From assembly GCF_000002995.4 (NCBI RefSeq), contig NW_025062479.1:2873721-2937720 (forward strand): 64,000 bases of DNA, in the 5' to 3' direction. This document shows, in pieces, positions 12,809-25,146 of this stretch. The stretch comes from Brugia malayi. Its lineage: Eukaryota; Nematoda; Chromadorea; Rhabditida; Onchocercidae. Within the stretch, counting starts at the first letter, position 1. Each line of letters starts with the position of its first letter. Position numbers and translations under genes: made by a program. The notes below the pieces were generated by a model. The model saw nothing but the letters and a program-made list of their open reading frames with translations. It did no database searches and had not been told where the DNA came from.

Positions 12809-15110
12809 CTCATTCTTCTTTTTGTCTTGTTGTCCTAAATGTAAATTTTTTAAATTTAGATGTTTTAAACAAGTAATATTTGCAGCTTCCATATCAAGAT
12901 ATAATTGTACAGGTACCACAGGAGCGTAAGTACAATGCTTCATTACCAGAGCAAACTGATGCACTGATGAGTTATTTTCCAGAAATAATCGAACGAATTA
13001 CCAAATACCAACCATATAGGCAACAAGTAATTTTAATGCAGTAATTAGTTAGAATCATTTATGGTTAAATAAAATTTAATAGTATTAAAATGATTTCAAG
13101 TATTTTAGTTTTTTCTTATTCGATATGCTGGTGTACAAGCAGCATTAGAGACATTTGGATTACGTAGCGACGAATTAAAGCAAGCTCTTATTAATGTCGA
13201 TTTAAGTCTTCTTCTGTTACAAGTTATTCTTTTTTTATTTTTTTGATTTCCAAGACATTTCCAAAAAATGTATTTTTAAAAAAGCTGTTGCTTTCGTATT
13301 TTTAAAAATTTTATACGATAACATCTGAATTATCAATCAGAAGGTATTTATCAGTAATTAAAATATCCGTTCACATTATAGCAAAAGCTTGATGCTGAGA
13401 AACTTTTCGAATCAACAAATTTGATGGTAATTTCAACACATGGTCTGTATACAGTAGAACAAGAAGAGCAATTTTTCATCGAAGAATGTCTAACAGATTA
13501 TTCAAAAATTCAAAAAGTGGTTAATCATCATGCAATGATGATGATTTTTACAAATCCCGATGAGGCTAATGAGGTATGGAAAGGGTTTTTATTGTAGTGA
13601 ACATACCAAGTTTCATACAAATTAATCAAAATGCTATTTTAATCAAGAAAAGTACCGGATCATGAAATTTTTCTAGTTAAATCGTGATCTGGTTCATAAA
13701 CAAAATGTGCATAATCATATTTGCATATTTCACAACAGCCTGCAATGCCTGCTACACTATCTTACAGGCTATTACTTTATTGAAGCTTATCATATAAATA
13801 GTTCTTGTAAGCTGTTCTGTTTTTGAATCTGGTTATTATCTGGATAGAACCAGTGTTGCAACGATCATTTTTAAATAGATTTGTTTTTAAGGTATTTTTT
13901 GAATTGAAATTGTGCGATCAGTGGGCACCGATGGGTGATTATGATGAAAATGAACAACCACTTGTATCAGTCTATCAAACAACTGAGTTACCGGATCGTT
14001 TCCATTGGAAAAATTTTCAGTATATGCCAGAAATTGTACTGATAACTCGTCCAGGTGCAACTGTCTTAACGGTATATTATCATTACATTCCGGTTGTTTA
14101 CAGTATTCCGAATACTGCATAAATTTCGTTAACAATATCTTTTTCAGACTGATATTCATTTAAAGCTGATTTTTTCTCGTTTCTGCCATAAAATAAAAAG
14201 AAATACTAAAATGTGATATATATATTTTTCATTTTCGTATCAAAAATAATTCTTTTACTATTTATTATTAAAAACTAGCTTATCTTTATTAACAAATAAG
14301 TTTATCAAAAATAATTTGAAGAAAAAAAAAATTGCTATGAATAAATTACACTTAACTGAAACATTCTTTTTTTACAGCGTGAATTGCCCTCTCTACCACC
14401 ACATGATGAGCAAGAAAGAGATATTTTATTAACTGGTGGTTGGGATAATGAAAATCTCAATATGCATGGTATTTTTTTTGCTCGAGGACCAGGTAAATTT
14501 TTGAGATAAAAAACAAAAACAGTATTTAATAAATGGTGTGTACAAGTCGATAAGTAATATGTATAATTTTTAAGTGATTTTTATTACTACAAATTATGAA
14601 ATTTGTTTGAATTTTTTAGTATTATTTCTTTTAGCTTTCAAAGAAGATTACGAAGCTTCAGATATCAATGTAGTTGACATCTATCAGGTAAAATGAATTC
14701 CTGTATTTACTATTTGAAGCTTTTTTTTTTTTTTTGTAAATTTATATCTTTTTAGATTTCCAGTCAACTGAGCATTTGGTTAGTAATTAGTAAATTAAGA
14801 AATAAGCAGAATGTGTTTCATGATCCATTAAGTAGTGCTATTTTCTTATATTAAACTCAAATATGCGGCTTTAGTTTTCACTAAATTTACAACATTTTTT
14901 TGGCAGGTAATGATGAATATATTTGGAATTGAGCCGCCACATCGACATAATGGTACATGGTCCAACGTAGAAGATTTTCTAAGTAGTGGTTGGGAAACTC
15001 GATCAGTACCCGAGAATATGAGGGCATTTACTGTAACCAGTTGCCAAATATCGTTAATGTGCTTCACTATACTGATCTCATCCTTTATGATATATGATCA
15101 GTTTCTATGA
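11829..15110 (+). CDS. NPP/ENPP-family ectophosphodiesterase homologue, probably catalytically dead
   Basis: Exons: 11829-12060, 12269-12456, 12886-13026, 13109-13222, 13382-13573, 13892-14071, 14378-14492, 14635-14687, 14907-15110 (472 aa, all phases consistent). Residues 1-18 look like a signal peptide; residues 19-450 are a type I phosphodiesterase/nucleotide pyrophosphatase fold (VFIIDGYG 29-36, YPTHNYPNWMSLVTGLYAENHG from 64, GGWDNEN from 369, IFFARGP); the last 20 residues are hydrophobic, suggesting a membrane or GPI-anchored ectoprotein like the short ENPP6/7 group. In active NPPs (human NPP1 numbering) T256 is the nucleophile and D218, D376, H380, D423, H424 and H535 bind zinc. Here the nucleophile position is Asn68, D423 is Thr244 (STHGL), the EPDxxGH segment reads RYAGVQAALE, and the HGYDN His is gone; only Asp33 and His245 remain. 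A pseudoenzyme or binding protein is likely. The donor of exon 4 (gttatt) is the weakest junction. Confidence 0.88.
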
Positions 15111-15717
15111 TCACTGATAATATGACAGCAGAACTTGGATTATTTCAGCTCAATGCATTCCTGGTAATACTTATATCACTGTTTATGTTACTTTTTCTGC
15201 ATTTTACTATGTACGAATTGAAAAGTGTGATAATTCTACCCTTTATTCATTACGCTTGAAATAGTCTCTGTAATTTACCCATCATATTCCATTCATTTAG
15301 GTCAAGGTTAACTTCCCATCTGTTTCCCGACTTCTCTAAAATACATTCTGAATTATCTCAACTTATCGCTGGAAGTATGCAGTGCAGTATGCTTTGAAGA
15401 GTGCCATGCATTTCTAATCGTTAGCACACGTTTTAATGTATGATGAACTTCAAACCATTAGTTCTTATCTTACCTCCCTTTATAGTTACTTCCATTTCTT
15501 ACATTAGCATTTTCTAATGATATTAAAAGTAGAAAGGTCTATTGTAACTCTCAGCATTTCAACACTGTTTATTTCATTGAAGCACATATGATTCTTTCAA
15601 GAAACAAATCTAAAATAAACTCCGCTAAGCGGAGACATTACAACGCATTTCTTATGTAATTTTAAAAATTACTTGTAAATTTTTATTTTTCCGAATTTAA
15701 CTAATTTGATGGTGCAG

Positions 15718-15831
15718 GAGACTTATGGTGGTTCAAGGGAACATTACTCAGAAGTTTGCAAAATCAGCAGTCTGATCCCCCTTCCAGTCACAACTCATAC
15801 AACATTTGCGTGGGTCCCTTTATCACAATAA
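15718..15831 (+). other. Exon-like frame downstream of the NPP-like gene (possible alternative last exon)
   Basis: An acceptor (gatggtgcag) precedes a 38-codon frame starting GAG ACT TAT and ending TAA, with higher GC than its surroundings (...SREHYSEVCKISSLIPLP...). The frame is phase 0, compatible with the phase-0 junctions of the upstream gene. The gene model already has its own stop at 15110, so this would be an alternative terminus or a separate relic. Confidence 0.3.
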
Positions 15832-15841
15832 GTGGTAATTT

Positions 15842-15884
15842 GGCACAAATGGCGTCTTATTTACTATACAACGGCATTTGTGCC
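15842..15884. other. Perfect 10-bp hairpin
   Basis: GGCACAAATG pairs with CATTTGTGCC across a 23-nt loop, just after the open frame ending at 15831. Its function is unknown. Confidence 0.5.
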
Positions 15885-16925
15885 GAATATGAATTTTACA
15901 ATTTGTAAACAAGATTAATCATCTCGTAAAAACTTCCAGCTCTCCAACTGATATGTTATAAATGATCGGCAATCTGATTATTGCAATGTGTCACAACACC
16001 TGCCTTGTGATTATGGAACTTTGAATAATTTGATGAAAAACTATAAAAAGTTTGGTTTCCTCTTATCTGTTTGGTGAGCTAGAAGGAGATGATAAACCCA
16101 ACCGTGAGTTAGCCTGCAAATAAGCAATAAGAAAAAGTTTTCAAGTGTTTTTAACAAATTTTATGAACGCCTATGAACAATGCTTTAACTAAACATATGA
16201 AGACATATAACATTACCATTTCACACTTACCATCTGGACACAAAAATAACAATTTGAAAACTTAAATGAATGAAAGGAACTATCACTTGTGAAGAACAAC
16301 TCGGCAAAGTTAAACCCTATACAGAAACATAACTTATGGCAGTTTCTGAATAAAATATGTAGCATGAGGAAATTAAATTTATAAGAAAACAAAACACAAC
16401 AATTTACAGGTGAAAGAAAAATACATAAATTACACAACCTAGGAATAAAAAAATTGAGAGTAAAGAAAAGTAAGACAAGATGAGAGCAAATTCAAATTAA
16501 ATTAAATTATCTCGCACAATCAAACAAAACTAACAGATGGATTAATAGGACCTAAAACAACAAAAGAGAACCAACCGATTGCAGTTACTATCGAAATACA
16601 AAACGAAAAAACAGTGAATGTAAGCTTCTCAAGTGTATGCTGAACAAATAGTTAAAGATCGATTTCAGCATATCTTTTGAAGTTAGACAAGTATCGAAAC
16701 ATAATTTAAGTGTGGCAGAAACATCATAAATCTGACATGGATAACAATGAATACGACGAAGAAAAACAATGCGCAAGAGAAGCTGGGACTAATAAAAAGC
16801 TAGAAAAATAGTGTAAAGATGTGTTCCAACACAGCATCTTCAGTAAAAGTCCTAATAACGGCTGATGAAGATAAATTTCCATGGGAATATTCATAGCTGC
16901 AAGCCTTCTGAGAGATGGAATAAGC

Positions 16926-19873
16926 TTATCCAGAAGTAGGTGTCAGCAAACTGTGAAACGCGATTTTATAATAAGGATGGACTTTGGTTCTGCGTTTCCT
17001 GTGCATATCATTTAAACTTGCTTTAGAAACATCATTATATTGAACTTGATCTGCAGGTTTTTCCGCTTTGTTGTAACTCATGTCATTATCCAAACCTGTT
17101 TCAGAAACGCCATCATAACCACCATCATCATCATAGCAACTATTTCCATCAAAAACAGTTGAAAGAACATCATGACTTTCCGACAGACATGATTTGGAAC
17201 AATTAATGACCTCTTCCAAATTATTGGATCCAGAAGATGAGCGTCTCGCAATAACTTCTGCAACACTGCGATCCAAAGAAAAATTGCGGCTATTGTAGTA
17301 ATTAGAAGCTGTTCGAATTTCCATATCGTCATCAGAGCACTGCTCATTTCTGATATCCTCAATATCACCAATGCAATTAATGGAATCTTGTGATAAAGGC
17401 ATCAAATGAGATCCATCAATAAAGCTCATAGTCGTCGCAACAGCGGCAAGAATTTGCAAACCGTTTTGCGATGTTCGCGGTTTTTCACAGCTCAGCTGGT
17501 TCGACGTTCGGTTATTCAACTTACTAGAACGATTACGATGTGTGGACCCATTATTCTTTGCTGATTTTCTTTGTCTTACAGTCTGGCATCCGCGAGATTT
17601 ACCAGTTGGAATCAAATTGTTCGAGGTATTCAAATCGCTTTCCTGGGAATGCTTTGCAGCCTCAGAACTATCTGCCTTCGTACTATTCACAACCATATAC
17701 GGTGTAGTGTTCATCCAAGCTTGCACATTGGATACAGTCGAGTATGACGATGAAGATAAAGATGTAGATGATGATGTTCTTATAGAACGTCTAACTCTTT
17801 GCTGATTTCTGGGAACATCGCGGCCATTATTTACTTTTCTAGTCCTTTTTTTCGAACAATTTATAGAAGTTTCCGCTTCAATTCCTTAAAAAAAAAAAAG
17901 GAAAAATTCGAAATCATTTTCCAAACAAATTTGTAAATCATCTGCTTTCAGATTTTTCATTAAAGAAATTACTTATGGTATTAGCACTAAATGAAAAAAA
18001 AAAAAAAAAGAACTACATACTTCCAGTTGAGAAACGATGAGGTATATGCCGTAAAGCAGCAACGGTATGTCGGCGAAGCGTCATCGTCGTGTTCAGTTGA
18101 TTTGATTGTGACATAAAACGACAAAGCCTCGAATCGGTTACACGAAATTTATAACTGTTACCGGACTCTTTTGATTCAGCACAATTTTTTTCCAACGAAG
18201 CGGCAGCTGTTACCACCAAACTTGTGAAAAAACCTTTGCAAGATCTGCAAATGAAGTTAATTACCCACAAGTCTAAAACTCCCCGAAAAAATCACAAACC
18301 TTGATTAAGCGATTGTTCTCCGGACATAAATAGGTCTACACAGTAAGAAACGAAGATGACAAAAATCGTATCAGGATTGCATACGGTATACAAACACTCA
18401 CGGGCCACCATGTATAGACGGAGTGAGACCTAAAATGGTGGGAGAAAGAAAAACATAGAACGGTACTAAGGCGTAAACGCAAATCGCGGAAAAATGGTAA
18501 ACATACCGTTCACAAGTCAAACATTCACAACGACAATTGTTATCGCCAAAAAAATTGTCACCATAATATGCTGTAATTTCGTCCCCTATTGCAATGTCAC
18601 GTAATACCTGAAATTCAATACAGCCCATAATTTTTGTTACTTGTAATATTGGAGTTAAAATGGGTTACTTCTGACATAATTCCATCGATTGAATAACTGG
18701 ATGATACCTGTACAACAGCGGCATAGCTATTTGGGACAAATTTACAGTTGGGATAGCAGTCGTGATTAATATAAGCAGCAGGACCAAGCCACAGCTGAGC
18801 TCGTTGCTTTCTGGAATTATTATGCAGAATGAAGTTATGAGCCTAACGTGATTGGCAATGTGATGTATTCCATACCTTGTACTATACATGACAGAAAAAT
18901 CATTGATATCTTTTCTCAGCAATTGAGATTCTTCGTTGTGACTGAGATCACCAATAACACCCACTAAACTGCCAATGACATCACCTTTTTGCCTGAAATG
19001 CCGAAAGTTAATAATTAGCTTTATCGTGAAAACATGAAGGAATTAAAAAAATCTCAAGAAAAAAAAACTAAATGTACCATGATTTCGTAGCAACTAGCAT
19101 TCCACCAAGGCGATTTTCCGTTTTGTAACGATAACACGCTTGGACTGTAAAGCCTGAGTCGTTGGAAAACATTCGCATAAACCTCAAGAGCTGAAAAGAC
19201 ATAAAATGGAATGGGGGATAGTACCCTGCATAATGGCAAGTGAAATGTAGCAACCAAAACTTACGTGATCTCGGAAAGCAAGCTGCTGCTTTAGCGTCCG
19301 TCGTTTCAGAAATCTCGTTATTGCACTCACATGGAAAATTTCTTGAATCGCTGCGCACAAATCCTGATCCTCCTTATATTTCCTCAATATGCACTTCAGC
19401 TTAATTTGTTCCTCGTGTTGCGGTGGACGATAACTATAAATAATACCAGTAGGTACGAAGATGTACGATAACTACTCAATTAAGTGATTAGTTCATAATG
19501 CATTTTGATTAGATAATTGGTAGAATAAGAGAGTTTGGAGAGAGTATACATCGATGTGCTTTTTTTTAGTAGGCTTATATTTCCTCATAATTAGCACGAA
19601 ATTTGTACCACTGTGGTCGATAATAATAACCTAAAACTTTGATCAAGCAATCTCGATAATCTGATTTAGCATTCTACTGATTATCGGATGCTGATAACAT
19701 CCACTGATTAATTACACTTACTGAAGATTCATTTTATGTGTGCGAAAACCCAGAATCGGATCGACGATAATGCTTGTTGCCATATCATCATTGTCACAAA
19801 GTTCTCGTATTGTCATACTATGCTGTCCCGATGATCGATCCGGCAACCGGAATAATTCCGGACTCAAACTCAT
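16926..19873 (-). CDS. set-4: Histone H4-K20 methyltransferase, SUV4-20/KMT5B-C family (set-4 type)
   Basis: Exons in transcript order: 19873-19722, 19433-19265, 19190-19078, 18992-18876, 18810-18708, 18607-18507, 18244-18021, 17884-16926 (645 aa, every junction phase-consistent). Family members di- and trimethylate H4K20 in the nucleus, acting in heterochromatin and, in C. elegans, dosage compensation. The N-terminal block [15 protein letters not shown] and GFRTHKMN is diagnostic of SUV4-20 rather than other SET proteins. The SET core spans about residues 108-252: [29 protein letters not shown] (NHDC at 199-202), [14 protein letters not shown] (227-239), and the Cys-rich post-[12 protein letters not shown] (243-251), so substrate/SAM and zinc residues appear intact. 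The remaining ~390 residues are a low-complexity, Ser/Asn-rich, basic tail, encoded largely by one 959-nt exon. ATG at 19873 was chosen because the longer frame upstream begins only with GTG. A tiny alternative exon near 18430-18403 was rejected because direct joining gives the conserved CERxxxxxF continuation. Confidence 0.95.
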
Positions 19874-21313
19874 GGCGTACACAAAGCACCCAACCACAAC
19901 AACTACACACACCAGTCAGCGGAAAAGTGAAAGAGATACTAAATCGAAGCTTTTCTAAAAACTGAATACTAAGCAGCTCTCTCAAACCGACGTTGAAAGA
20001 TGTTTCGCCATCTTAGCAGCTGTATATCACTGTTGAGTAATTAAACTCATTAGTGGGATTAATTTTTATTTTTCTTTTATTCATTAATTAGTTTAATGAT
20101 TATCGTTTAACGAAGAGCTCACATATCAAATTTTTGAACAAAATCCAAAAAAGTAATGAAAGATTGAATAAATGAATGCACAGAATGCATTATATTGCTA
20201 TATCTAGAAAGGATACCGTCCTGTAATGTAACAATTCTATATGAAATCATTATTATGTTTATTAAATACATTTGTTATTAATTACTGCTATTAACCACTA
20301 TATCAAATGTTAACCTGTAATAAAAAAAGAAACTATCAATGAAATTATAACTTAAAAAAAGACAAAAGCACAAATATTTAATGACATATATCTCGTCCTA
20401 ATAATGCGCCGACGTGACGTTCCTCTCATTCCTTCAACGAACACTAATACACTAATAAGATATCAGTCATATGAACATTTAGTCTTTAAAAAAGCCTTTC
20501 TTTAGATAAATTTTTTTCAAGATAAGAACTGTAAATAATTTGTGATAAATATGATAAATATCATTTTAGCAATCATTAAATTCAATTGGTTATTGATTGT
20601 TCTTAATGTTTATTTATGCTTGCCGATGGACTTATTCATTAACTTGTTGCATACCTGCTGTTGAATCTGTTCCATTTACCTGTTATTCTGTTACTTGTCA
20701 ACTCACTAATTGAAAAAAAAAAAGACGACAAACTTTTATTTTGCATATCACTTTCATGATTAAATCAGTGTTCATATATTGCAAGGGATGTAATCATTAA
20801 GATTCCTTGGCATAACACTTCTCTTCAAATCACTTTCAATCAATTCAACTGCTGGTTATCCTAAGATTTCAATAAGATGAATTCACTCTTTAACATGCCT
20901 GCTTGAATGCTACTTAATACTTTGCATATTACTGATGCAGTGACATTAACAACTTCCCTCTTTCAATAGATATATTTTCATTCTTCAATCAACAATGTTT
21001 TAATTATTAACATTTGTTATTCCATATCATATAAGTAAAAGATCTGGTTAAATATACTGGGTTTCCATAAATAGTCTGCAGGCATTAAAATTTCAGGACA
21101 TATTATTCGGTAGAATTTAATTTAACCAATGATAATTTTAAATGTAATTTTAACTAATCTAGAGATCAAAGATTATGCAATGTTTGAAATTATTTTCAAC
21201 TGTGAGATGAAAACCTGCGGAAGGATCATTATCATGCTTCAAAAACAATACAACAGCGATTGAATTATCAATAATTATTATTGCTATCATTTCATTTTAT
21301 TAGTAATATACGC

Positions 21314-21680
21314 ATGGTTTATGAAAATATTTTTTATTATGAGATGAAATTTAGCCATTGTTTGCTCTTTAATTTGATATGTCTCGGCGACTTTTCGCTG
21401 CTGTTTGCGGCGTTCCTAATCAACAACGTTCGTAGAAGAAACCATTTGGACCGGTTATTGCACCAGATCTTAGAATGTTTTGCTGGTAATTGCTATCGCC
21501 ATTGTCGTAGATTTTGCAAACCTGATGACTAGTATTTACAACGACCACGAGAAGATCATTCGACCATCCCAATCATCACTAACAGCCCATCACAATTCGC
21601 CACAAATGCAGACTATAACCGTGAACTTTATCCCTCTGCATATCATTTCCTCTCCGATATATCATTATCCAATCGTTTAG
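21314..21680 (+). pseudogene. Coding-like island: possible small membrane protein, two frames
   Basis: From an ATG at 21314 a frame runs to TAG at 21532 with hydrophobic content (ICLGDFSLLFAAFLINN). A second frame, overlapping from 21474 to TAG at 21680, begins with another hydrophobic helix (VLLVIAIAIVVDFANL) followed by a polar Pro/Ser/His-rich tail. GC content is clearly above the flanks. The halves could be joined by a 46-nt phase-0 intron (gttcgt...cttag, 21428-21473) or be separated by a frameshift in a dead gene. The family is not recognised. Confidence 0.35.
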
Positions 21681-24600
21681 TAATTTTGCACAATTTACAA
21701 CTTTAGCTAAATGGAAGTTAATAATTGATAATCAGTTTCTAATTCTACACAATTTATATTTCTGCATGCTAGTCATGCATATATAATTGTAAATGTTCCT
21801 GTAAACTGCGTAACTTAACATAGCTTACAAATCCATTTGTATTAATGTCATTTAATTCATTCCACTAAACCTAGTTTGATGACATATCAATTGTTGCTGT
21901 ATATCTGTTGTCCGAAAAAAAAAAAAAATGCTTATAATGGTGATTATCAAACTATTACATTCAATTCATCATTAAAATTTATAATTTAGACCATAATACA
22001 CTAATCATTAATAATGGACAATATATCACCTACATTTGCAAGACAAATCACTTAATTAATTAATTAGTAATCCCATTACATCCTGTTTAATTATTGTGAT
22101 CTACATGCATGCAGATATTATCTCTTTTATGAATAATTTGATAATCTCATCAAAAAATTTTGCGAAGTTTAGTAATTAGTGTAGATTAAGAGAAAATTAT
22201 ATTTTTAATTTTTTGCATATGAAAATGATGTTAATCAATAAAGGATTCATGTTAACTTCATTTCGATAACTCATTTTGTACTTATGCCTTTCATATGTCC
22301 ATCCATTTTTTCGTTTGTTAGCAATACGGTTGATATTTTGTTTTAACTAATTAAACGAATAACTACTTGCATTTCATATCAATGCATGATGCAATTCATA
22401 AGTGAATAACACATAACATTATTCATTTCAATGTAGATGTCATCTGATGAAAGTTTCGAAAGTTGTTTCCAATATGAGTGCGACGAAATAGTAATAATCA
22501 CCTGAGTTGAAACCCACTAAAAATAAACACACTACAATGTATGTTTATTTGAAGTGGGATGAATAGTAAAGAGTCCAAGATGAAGTGAAACGGAGGAGGA
22601 AGAGAAAGAGGTTCAAGGGAAGTCATACATTTTTTATCAATGCTAGATTTCTTGCATTGCTGCTGTTTCAAAGCAACAACTTTGTACAGTTTTTTTTTTT
22701 TTGCATTAGGATTTAAAATAAGTTTGATTCCAGTCTTTTCTATATCATTTTTCGTAGATCTAACAAATCCTTTGGATTACTTTTGAAAAGTATATTGTTT
22801 AATTTGAATTGATAGCTTAAACGACAACTAGTCAAACTTTGCACAACATGATTAAATTAGGCTTTTACACAATTCAATGAATAATTCTGCCAAAAATTCT
22901 GCAATTTCATTACTAATCATTGTTATTTATCATTATGGTTGTTACAACTGCTTTTTGTTATGCCATTTGTTAAAATTCTTTTGTGTAGTAGAAGAAACAA
23001 GTCTATTTTACTAATTATCGTCATTTCCATCATTTTTCTCCAACCATATCATCAAAACAATTTAGACACTTCGTTTGATTTCAATAATTTGTCAACCGGC
23101 ACTAAATGTGTTTGTATCAAAACCAGCCCACTCATTTCTTCTCCTCTGAAAATCTTTTCATTCTGTTTTATTTTAAGTTCTTTCTTTTTATGATTATTTT
23201 AATGATTATCGATTCATCACAAATATTTTATTAAATTACTTGGATTTAAGACTATTTTTTTAAAAAAATAATTCCAAAATGAAAAAAGCTGAGAAAAGCA
23301 AATTTTAGTTACAAAATAGCTATTTGAAATATTCTTATTTAAAAACTTTTTAAAAATATGTGCAAAAGTGCTGTCGATTATAATTCAAGAAAATGTTATT
23401 TATTATTATCAAAAAATGTAAAAATCACTGCGGGAAACTAGTGAAATTTCCCACAGTTCAATTTTCGTTTCAAATTATTTTAACTCATACAATTTTTGTA
23501 GGAAATCAGAATTGGTTTTATTTTCGATAAATAATTTTGTTCTGGATAATATGAGTGGTATGAGAAAGAAAGAAAAGAAGGAAAGTTTGACTTTCTCAAC
23601 AAATTCTCGATAAATTTCTGTCATTGAAATTAAACTTGTTTGCAATAACGTCAACAAATTCCTTTTTCCGACCTATAGAAAAGTAACATCCTTAAACAGT
23701 GATTCACAGCATGGCGTAATAAGCACTTCCAACTTTTCCGGTAAAAATTCCATTAATCAATTTCTCATGCAATGACACTGAGGTTGCTAAATACTTGAAT
23801 CTATTGTTACAAAGTTTGTCGCTCATCAACTTCTTCTTTCATTTCATTCTAATTTAATTTAATTATTACATTCTTTCACTTTTACCTCTTAAAGCTATTA
23901 TATGCATTTGTTAAAATTTCACATTACATTTCAATTCAATGAATCAATGAAGCATAATATTTCCATACCCTTCATTACTTATGCTCAAATTACTTCATTA
24001 TAATTTACTATATATTTATACATATTATGCTTGCTTAGATTTTGCACTATCCATAAAAGCCCAAGAGTATATAAAATTAATCGAATATGCAAGAAAAGAT
24101 GAAGAATTTGCAAATTTATGTCAATTATCATGGTAATTTAAATAGTGTTAATATTATGCAAATTTAATATGCACAAAATTTTTTTTTTTTTTTTCGCCTC
24201 TCCTTTTATCTCTAAAAAATTTGAAACAATTATTATGTTTGTTCAAATAATTACTATCAAATTTTCAATGATTTCAAACAAAAATTACGAAGAAATAGCG
24301 ATAAAATTATTAAGATGGGTAATTTTCATTTTATCTCTTTTACTCTTTACTTTGTCTATGATAAAATTTTACAAATGCCTAACAAAGTTATTTTTGTAGG
24401 AAGTGGAAAATCTGGTTATGTTTCATTAGTATAAGACCATATTTTTAAGTGCTTTACAAGACTGTAGTACAGGTTGAAAGTGTTGAGATGACAAGAAATA
24501 TTTGTTGAATTACAGCACTTCACCAGTGTTTACTATTTTAATGTCATTGCAATCCATTAGCGTATTTTTACAACGTTGTATAACTTGAGATAAATGGTGT

Positions 24601-25137
24601 TTGTAAATATTATAAATTTTAAAATTCCCAATCGAATTTACTTCTTTTTTTACTATTGTTTTATTTTTTTTTTTTTGGTTGGTTTTGTTAATTTTTCCAA
24701 CCAAATATAATTTCATCTATATTAATCTAATTAATTTATACACTGACATTTCATATAATTTTCATTTACATAGCAATGCTTACTTACTTTGCCAATGTAC
24801 TATCACCTGGCACTATGTGTCATTTCAAAAAAATGCAAAAATGATTTTTGAAAAAAAAAAAAAAAAAAACCGAACATATGTGTATCATAATATTAGATTG
24901 GAATGATAATACCACACATCGCACGTTATATTAAGTTATGTGTCATTCAGATAAAGATTACATTTTTTTCATTAGACATCTTTTTTTTTTTTTTTCACAA
25001 AGAAATTTTTAGAAAAATTTAAGAGCAAACTTTTTAGATTCGATTTGACTCGATCATTTTTCATGATAAATATATAAAAAGATTATGGATTCGAACTCGT
25101 GGTGATTTTAAGATAATTTATTTGCAATGTTTATAAT

Positions 25138-25143
25138 TTCTAG
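25138..25143 (+). promoter_or_regulatory. Candidate trans-splice acceptor of the GRIP gene
   Basis: aatttctag ends three bases before the ATG at 25147. The position suits spliced-leader addition, though an upstream cis exon cannot be excluded. Confidence 0.4.
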
Positions 25144-25146
25144 GTA

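Larger units (their letters stand above)
15111..16925. other. Convergent intergenic region between the NPP-like and SUV4-20 genes
   Basis: 3' flanks of two convergent genes. It holds one exon-like open frame (15718-15831) and a short perfect hairpin (15842-15884). Otherwise nothing is recognisable. Confidence 0.6.
19874..25146. other. 5.3-kb divergent intergenic region between set-4 and the GRIP gene
   Basis: Probably contains both promoters. It is mostly AT-rich with poly-A/T runs. One GC-elevated coding-like island lies at 21314-21680. No RNA gene was recognised. Confidence 0.6.

Noticed and set aside
18403..18430. 28-nt exon in set-4 between the post-SET exon and 18244
   Set aside because: Splice signals fit, but its phase would put the following exon in a frame that reaches a stop, whereas direct joining restores the conserved continuation after CER.
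22939..23193. 84-codon hydrophobic plus-strand frame
   Set aside because: Non-ATG start, AT-driven Ile/Leu/Phe content, no splice context or similarity.
25080..25110. tRNA-like B-box (ggattcgaact)
   Set aside because: No matching A-box, anticodon stem or acceptor stem could be laid out around it.
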